Source: Hydractinia symbiolongicarpus
Taxonomy: Eukaryota > Cnidaria > Hydrozoa > Anthoathecata > Hydractiniidae
Length of the DNA stretch: 64,000 nt
Reading direction: 5' to 3'
Assembly (NCBI RefSeq): GCF_029227915.1
Contig: NC_079884.1
Location: forward strand, 7,626,001 to 7,690,000
Shown: positions 59,987 through 64,000 of the stretch, piece by piece
Layout: the number at the start of each line of letters is the position of its first letter
Position numbering within the stretch: the first letter of the stretch is position 1
Position numbers and translations under genes: made by a program
Notes under the pieces: model-generated
Databases searched by the model: none
The model's input: the letters and a program-made list of their open reading frames with translations, nothing else
What the model was told of the DNA's origin: nothing

Positions 59987-60653
59987 TCCGAAACGCGGGG
60001 CCTAACCCACCTGTACTGGAAGACCGGGGGCAATTCGTTGCAAAATGTCCTTGCTGACCACAACTAAAACATGCGTAAGAAGTTCTTGTGGAGGTGGAGG
60101 AGGTGTATGACTTAGTTAACAATGGAGCCCCTCTCAAGTGTTGCGTAACGAGCAAATCGTCAAGTTGGTCCCATCTCCGCAGAGAATCATTAGCTAACTG
60201 CAGCCGATGCAGTTTGTCGAAGGCACACACAGCGGAGAAGACGTATTGGTTGGCAAACTGCGTGACTAGAGTTTGATAGGTGACCAGCTGTGTGGCAAGA
60301 TGGGGATAAAAATAAATAAGGCAACGTAGATAGTTGCTCCATGCAAGGCACCAGGAGGCAAAGTCCTTAATCCAAGACCTACCCGAGACATTCCTGCTTA
60401 GCGAGAGTCGGGGGACTCCATCTGCAGTTCTGACATTGAGGTCGTACTCACCCTCGTCATCGGGGACAAACGACGAATTTAAGGATGGTGGGAGGAGTAG
60501 TTCTAAATTAACATACTCCAAACGCTTAATTTTCTCCAAAACAGCCTTAGGTACGGCGGGCAGCGAAGGTACAGAACAGTGGGCCTGGGGGATGTTAGAA
60601 GACAACAAAGGGGCCTCAATGCGCACAGCTTCATCTGTGGGCTGAGGAACCAC
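59793..60653 (-). CDS. Gag-like protein of the DIRS-like element
   Basis: 286 residues. It is a putative nucleic-acid-binding structural protein. The middle holds SWIKDFASWCLAWSNYLRC, a region common in gag proteins of this group. It is followed by a CCHC knuckle CFSCGQQGHFATNC and a second cysteine-histidine cluster starting CWRFNRGMSCSNPC and ending HPGHRC. The ATG at 60653 is the first in the frame. The end overlaps the RT frame by 194 nt. Confidence 0.8.
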   Translation of the reverse strand: MVPQPTDEAVRIEAPLLSSNIPQAHCSVPSLPAVPKAVLEKIKRLEYVNLELLLPPSLNSSFVPDDEGEYDLNVRTADGVPRLSLSRNVSGRSWIKDFASWCLAWSNYLRCLIYFYPHLATQLVTYQTLVTQFANQYVFSAVCAFDKLHRLQLANDSLRRWDQLDDLLVTQHLRGAPLLTKSYTSSTSTRTSYACFSCGQQGHFATNCPRSSSTGGLGPAFRNASQHLPTSSFHQVRFPSTPRVCWRFNRGMSCSNPCPSPHKCPHCSKNHPGHRCSFRPSQPSTQ

Positions 60654-60977
60654 AACAGCATCCGCGCCATCTTGATCAAGTCTTCAACAACCTCAGTTCT
60701 TTATGGCTAAAATTGGGCTGACCCATGTGTTATGTATTTATTGACTTGTATTATTAAGCGAGGCAAAACAGATGCATGTTGACCTGGGGCAACTGAGACA
60801 ATGCTCTAAGCAGATATAATCCAACATGGCTACCTATTAACTGAATCAGAAGTGCCTTATTCTTAACCTTATTTGAGGTACAGTACTAGGTCAGAGCCAG
60901 AGTGGTATCTATCATTATACAGGACAGCTATAGAAGGTATACTGAAGTCACCACAATTAACATGAGCTAAATATTTT

Positions 60978-62829
60978 AAGATAGCAAAGCAAATGAAGAA
61001 GACTAATCAAGATGTTGTAGGTGAGAAGTGCATACGTAATGATGAAGGTGTTTTAGCTAGCACAGAGGAGGAGAAAAGGGTAGCTTGGAAGAATTATTAT
61101 CAGAGGTTGCTTAACAGTGAGTTTGATTGGGATGATGATAATTTGTCTGATGATGATGTTGTAAAAGGGCCAGCTATGCAGATCAAGACAAAATGGGTAG
61201 TGGAGGCTATTAGGAAGTTAAAGATTGGCAAGGCTGCAGAGATGGTAAAAGCAGCTGAATATATTGGAGTTGAGCTTATTACAAGTCTTGCTAATCAGAT
61301 TATAAAGACTGGTGCTATTCCGAGTGAGTGGCAGTCGAGTGTAATAGTAAATTGTTTCAAGGGCAAGGGTGATGGATTAGAAAGAGGAACTATAGAGGTT
61401 TGAAGTTGGCTTATCAAGTAATGAAAGTTATTGAAAGAGTGATTGATAAGTTACTTAGAGAAAGAATTGATATAGATAGATGCAATTTGGTTTTGTTCCA
61501 GGGCGTGGCACTACAGATGCAATATTTTTACTCAGACAGCTTCAGGAAAAGTATTTAGAAAAGAGAAAGAATCCCTATTTTGCCTTTGTGGATTTAGAGA
61601 AAGCTTTTGGTAGAGTGCCACGTAAAGTTATTTGGTGGGCTATGAGAAAATTAGGTGTGAATGAGTGGCTAGTTACGATGGTTCAGTCTATGTACAGCAA
61701 TGCTAGAAGTCGTGTCAGGATTAACGATTCACTTAGTGATGAATTTAGTGTAAATGTTGGTGTACATCAGGGTTCTGTACTTAGTCCTTTGTTGTTTATT
61801 CTAGTCTTAGAAGCGCTGTCGATGGAGTTTAGAACAGGTTGTCCATGGGAGTTATTGTATGCAGATGATTTGGTTCTCATAGCAGAGTCGATGGAAGAAT
61901 TAGTTGAAAAGTTTGAGAAGTGGAAGAAAGGACTAGAAGAGAAAGGGCCAAAGGTAAACACAGCAAAGTCTAAAGACATGATAAGTAGCATTGCAGCCAA
62001 GTGTGACCTTGTAGTTGGAAAGTGGTCTTGTGGAGTTTGCAGGAAAAGGGTTGGTAGTAACTCAATTTTTTGTTAGACTTGCAAGCATTGGGTACAAAAG
62101 AAGTGCAGTAGTATTAGTGGAAGGTTAAGAGCTGGCATACAGTTTGTATGCAAGCGTTGCAAAGGTGAGATTATAGAGAATGAAGTATTTCCAGCTTTAA
62201 TGAGGTACAACAGTGGCTCGTTAGAGATAGTTAAGAACTTCTGTTACTTAGGTGATATGTTGGGCAGTGAAGGGGGTGTTGGAAGAAGTGTTACTTGCAG
62301 GATAGGTTCTGCTTGGAAAAAGTTTAGAGAGTTACTTCCTTTATTGACTAGCAGAGTCCTGTCAATTGAGGTAAAAGGTAGGTTGTATGAGGCATGTGTA
62401 AGAAGTGTTATGTTGTACAGTAGTGAGACATGGGCAGTGAAGCAGGAAGATCTTGACCGTTTAGAAAGGAATGATATGAGAATGGTTAGATGGATGTGTA
62501 ATGCCAGTCTGAGAGACAGAAAGAGTTCAAATGAGCTAAGAAGCAGGCTAAGTCTCCGTAGAATTAAAGATGTTATCCAGATAAGAAGATTGAATTGGGT
62601 GGGGCACTTGGAAAGAATGGAGGAGGATAATTGGGTAAGAAAGTGTAGAGACTTCATAGTTCCTGCGGCAAAGCCCACAGGCAGACCGAGAAAGACTTGG
62701 CAGGAGGTTATAAGGACAGACTTGATAGAGAGCAAGTTGAGTTTAGATCTAACACAGTCTAGATCAGATTGGAAGAGGGTCATTAATATACCCCATACAA
62801 CCCATGCTAGCATGGAAAACGGACGTTAA
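60978..62829 (+). pseudogene. RTE reverse transcriptase and C-terminus, 3' part of the second copy
   Basis: Two broken frames (60993-61403 and 61480-62076) hold the RT with QFGFVPGRGTTDAIF, HQGSVLSPLLF and YADDLV. The AFDRVP motif is mutated to AFGRVP, losing a catalytic-site aspartate. A deletion removes about 15 bases (GGAGTATCAGGTATTG) present at 35008 in the other copy. A third frame (62200-62829) holds the C-terminal part. Between them, 62031-62180 contains the full C4HC3 cysteine cluster, interrupted by TAG at 62074 and with the histidine changed to glutamine (WVQKKC). Confidence 0.87.
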
Positions 62830-62853
62830 GCCGAGAATGATGATGATGATGAT

Positions 62854-64000
62854 TTTCGAGCATTGTTTGGGTCAATGCAGGTTTTTTAGGGCGAATACTT
62901 GAATTTTTGCTTCCCCTTGATGGTTCTGGATGTTCATTTTTTAGGTCATTTTATTTGACCATGTTTGCGTTAGCTAGCTAGCCACTAATATTTTGTGTTC
63001 TACAAAATTATTAGGAGGAAATTCTTTTTTGACCTAAATAAAAATTCTTTTATGACCTAAATAAATAAACAGTATGTTCATTTTTTAGGTCATTTTATTT
63101 GACCATGTTTGCATTAGCTAGCTGCCAACTACAGGCAAGCACTGCAATCATGGAAAGTTGAAATAAGCTGTCACTGTTATTAGCAGTGTAATTTTTCCCA
63201 CCCTAGCAATTCAGATTTTCTGATAGTAAGAAAATTATGCCCGGGTCTCGTTCCTATTTTTTATATATAAGAACCGGTGAAATGTAAACTAAGCTGTTCT
63301 TATTTTCAAAGCCTTTTTAGCCAAATTGGTTCTTATTTTGTTCTTAATATTAAGAACATGTCTTCAGAATTTACCTGTTTCGTGTTTATTCATGATTTTT
63401 TTCCTATCAAGTTTCTCCAAAATTAATGTGTTTATATATATGTGAAAAATGTTGATAATGGAACTCTATAATTATGTTCACGAAAAATTGAACGAGAGAA
63501 AAAGAACAGTCACAAGCAATCATTAACTTGACAGTGAAGAGCAAGAGAACTTATGTCCTTGGTTTTTCTTAAAGGTTATCTTTTGGAAAATGAAGTTAAT
63601 TTCATATGAAAGAGCTTAAAAGATGTCTAGAAATTTTCTTGATTGGTTCTTTAGAATTTGGACTAAGAAGATTTACTAATTATGCATGTCATGAACTAGC
63701 TCTGCAAGGGTGTTATATTTAACATTTTTGACAGGCTGTATGTAGTTAGAAATGTTTTCTGGCTGTTCACTTTGACATTTTAAACATTTTACATAAATTT
63801 CAATATTAAGTTACCATAATTATGCTCAATAGAAAAATACATGTTTTAGAACTAGTTCATGTCATAATTTCGCATAATCAGCCCAACTTTTTTAGACAAA
63901 TATCTCAAAAAAGAAAGATTTTTCAAAAAAATGAAAGATTTCTAGAGAACTTTCAAAGAATTTAACTTGATTTTTGCGTGATGTAACCATTAATTTTATA
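62854..64000. other. non-coding tail with a direct duplication
   Basis: GTTCATTTTTTAGGTCATTT plus TATTTGACCATGTTTGC recurs at 62932-62985 and 63075-63127. Between the copies, TTTTTGACCTAAATAAAAATT is also doubled. No gene is seen in the remainder. Confidence 0.5.

Larger units (their letters stand above)
56203..60977 (-). mobile_element. DIRS-like (tyrosine recombinase) retrotransposon, structurally intact
   Basis: The minus strand carries three open frames in order: gag (60653-59793), RT-RNase H (59986-58208) and tyrosine recombinase (58220-57270). They overlap by 194 and 13 nt. The ends are short imperfect inverted repeats, TTAATTGTCTTGGTTACTCA at 56203 and its inverted counterpart (RC: TTAATTGTGGTGACTTCAGT) at 60941-60960. 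A 17-base extension follows on the right. The motif CATGAGCTAAA in that extension recurs at about 56782 in the 3' non-coding part, where an internal complementary region is expected. There is no long target duplication, as usual for this group. Confidence 0.85.
54885..62850 (+). mobile_element. second RTE-type LINE copy, split by a DIRS-like element
   Basis: The 5' half (54885-56202) starts at the initiator region of the LINE ORF with no leader, so it is 5' truncated. It breaks off after the codons matching DQRNEV and resumes at 60978 with AAGATAGCAAAGC, exactly where the copy at 33280-37012 continues. It then runs to a (GAT)n tail at about 62837-62853. The 4.77 kb between is a DIRS-like element on the other strand. 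The LINE is inactive, with a one-base insertion near 55750, stops near 55974 and 56058, a frameshift near 61389, and TAG at 62074. Confidence 0.9.

Overview
The window looks like nuclear DNA of an invertebrate animal, most likely a cnidarian and possibly a hydrozoan. The sequence is AT-rich, the genes have short exons with GT-AG introns, the host genes are animal-type (dynein-2 intermediate chain, AIMP1, Zwilch, BCS1L), and the repeats (RTE-type LINE, DIRS-like and Ty3-like elements, tRNA-derived SINEs, long minisatellites) resemble those of cnidarian genomes. The species cannot be named from sequence alone.

Layout. 1-0.8 kb: 3' fragment of an RTE LINE. 2.8-4.3 kb (+): DYNC2I2/WDR34, dynein-2 intermediate chain, WD40. 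5.8-10.0 kb (+): AIMP1, ten exons, with a tandem repeat that copies one of its own 5' splice sites. 10-14.7 kb: non-coding, with foldback and inverted-repeat DNA. 14.7-23.2 kb (-): a bHLH plus HMG-box gene, the architecture of the vertebrate meiosis initiator MEIOSIN (BHMG1), with a 2.7 kb 40-bp minisatellite in the intron that splits its bHLH. 24.8-27.6 kb (-): ZWILCH, RZZ kinetochore subunit. 28.7-31.9 kb (-): BCS1L, mitochondrial AAA chaperone.

From 33 kb to the end the window is almost entirely repeats. An RTE LINE (33.3-37.0 kb) sits between matching inverted repeats and is itself broken by a tRNA-derived SINE. A second inverted-repeat element follows. Then come a 4.75 kb satellite built of 10-bp blocks (40.7-45.4 kb), an ~88-bp minisatellite (46.1-46.9 kb), a decayed Ty3/gypsy element (47.4-50.8 kb, -), and a decayed LINE-like element whose RT is followed by a restriction-like nuclease motif (50.8-52.9 kb, -). 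Last is another RTE copy (54.9-62.85 kb) split by a DIRS-like tyrosine-recombinase retrotransposon (56.2-61.0 kb, -) with all three ORFs open.

The host genes do not form one pathway. Two concern cell division: the bHLH-HMG gene (by analogy, meiotic entry) and its upstream neighbour ZWILCH (spindle checkpoint). They lie in the same orientation about 1.6 kb apart. The most notable observation is the bHLH-HMG gene: five exons (19969 to 14709) join in phase to give a bHLH followed by a complete HMG box. Its four upstream candidate exons join in phase with one another, but not to the bHLH part.
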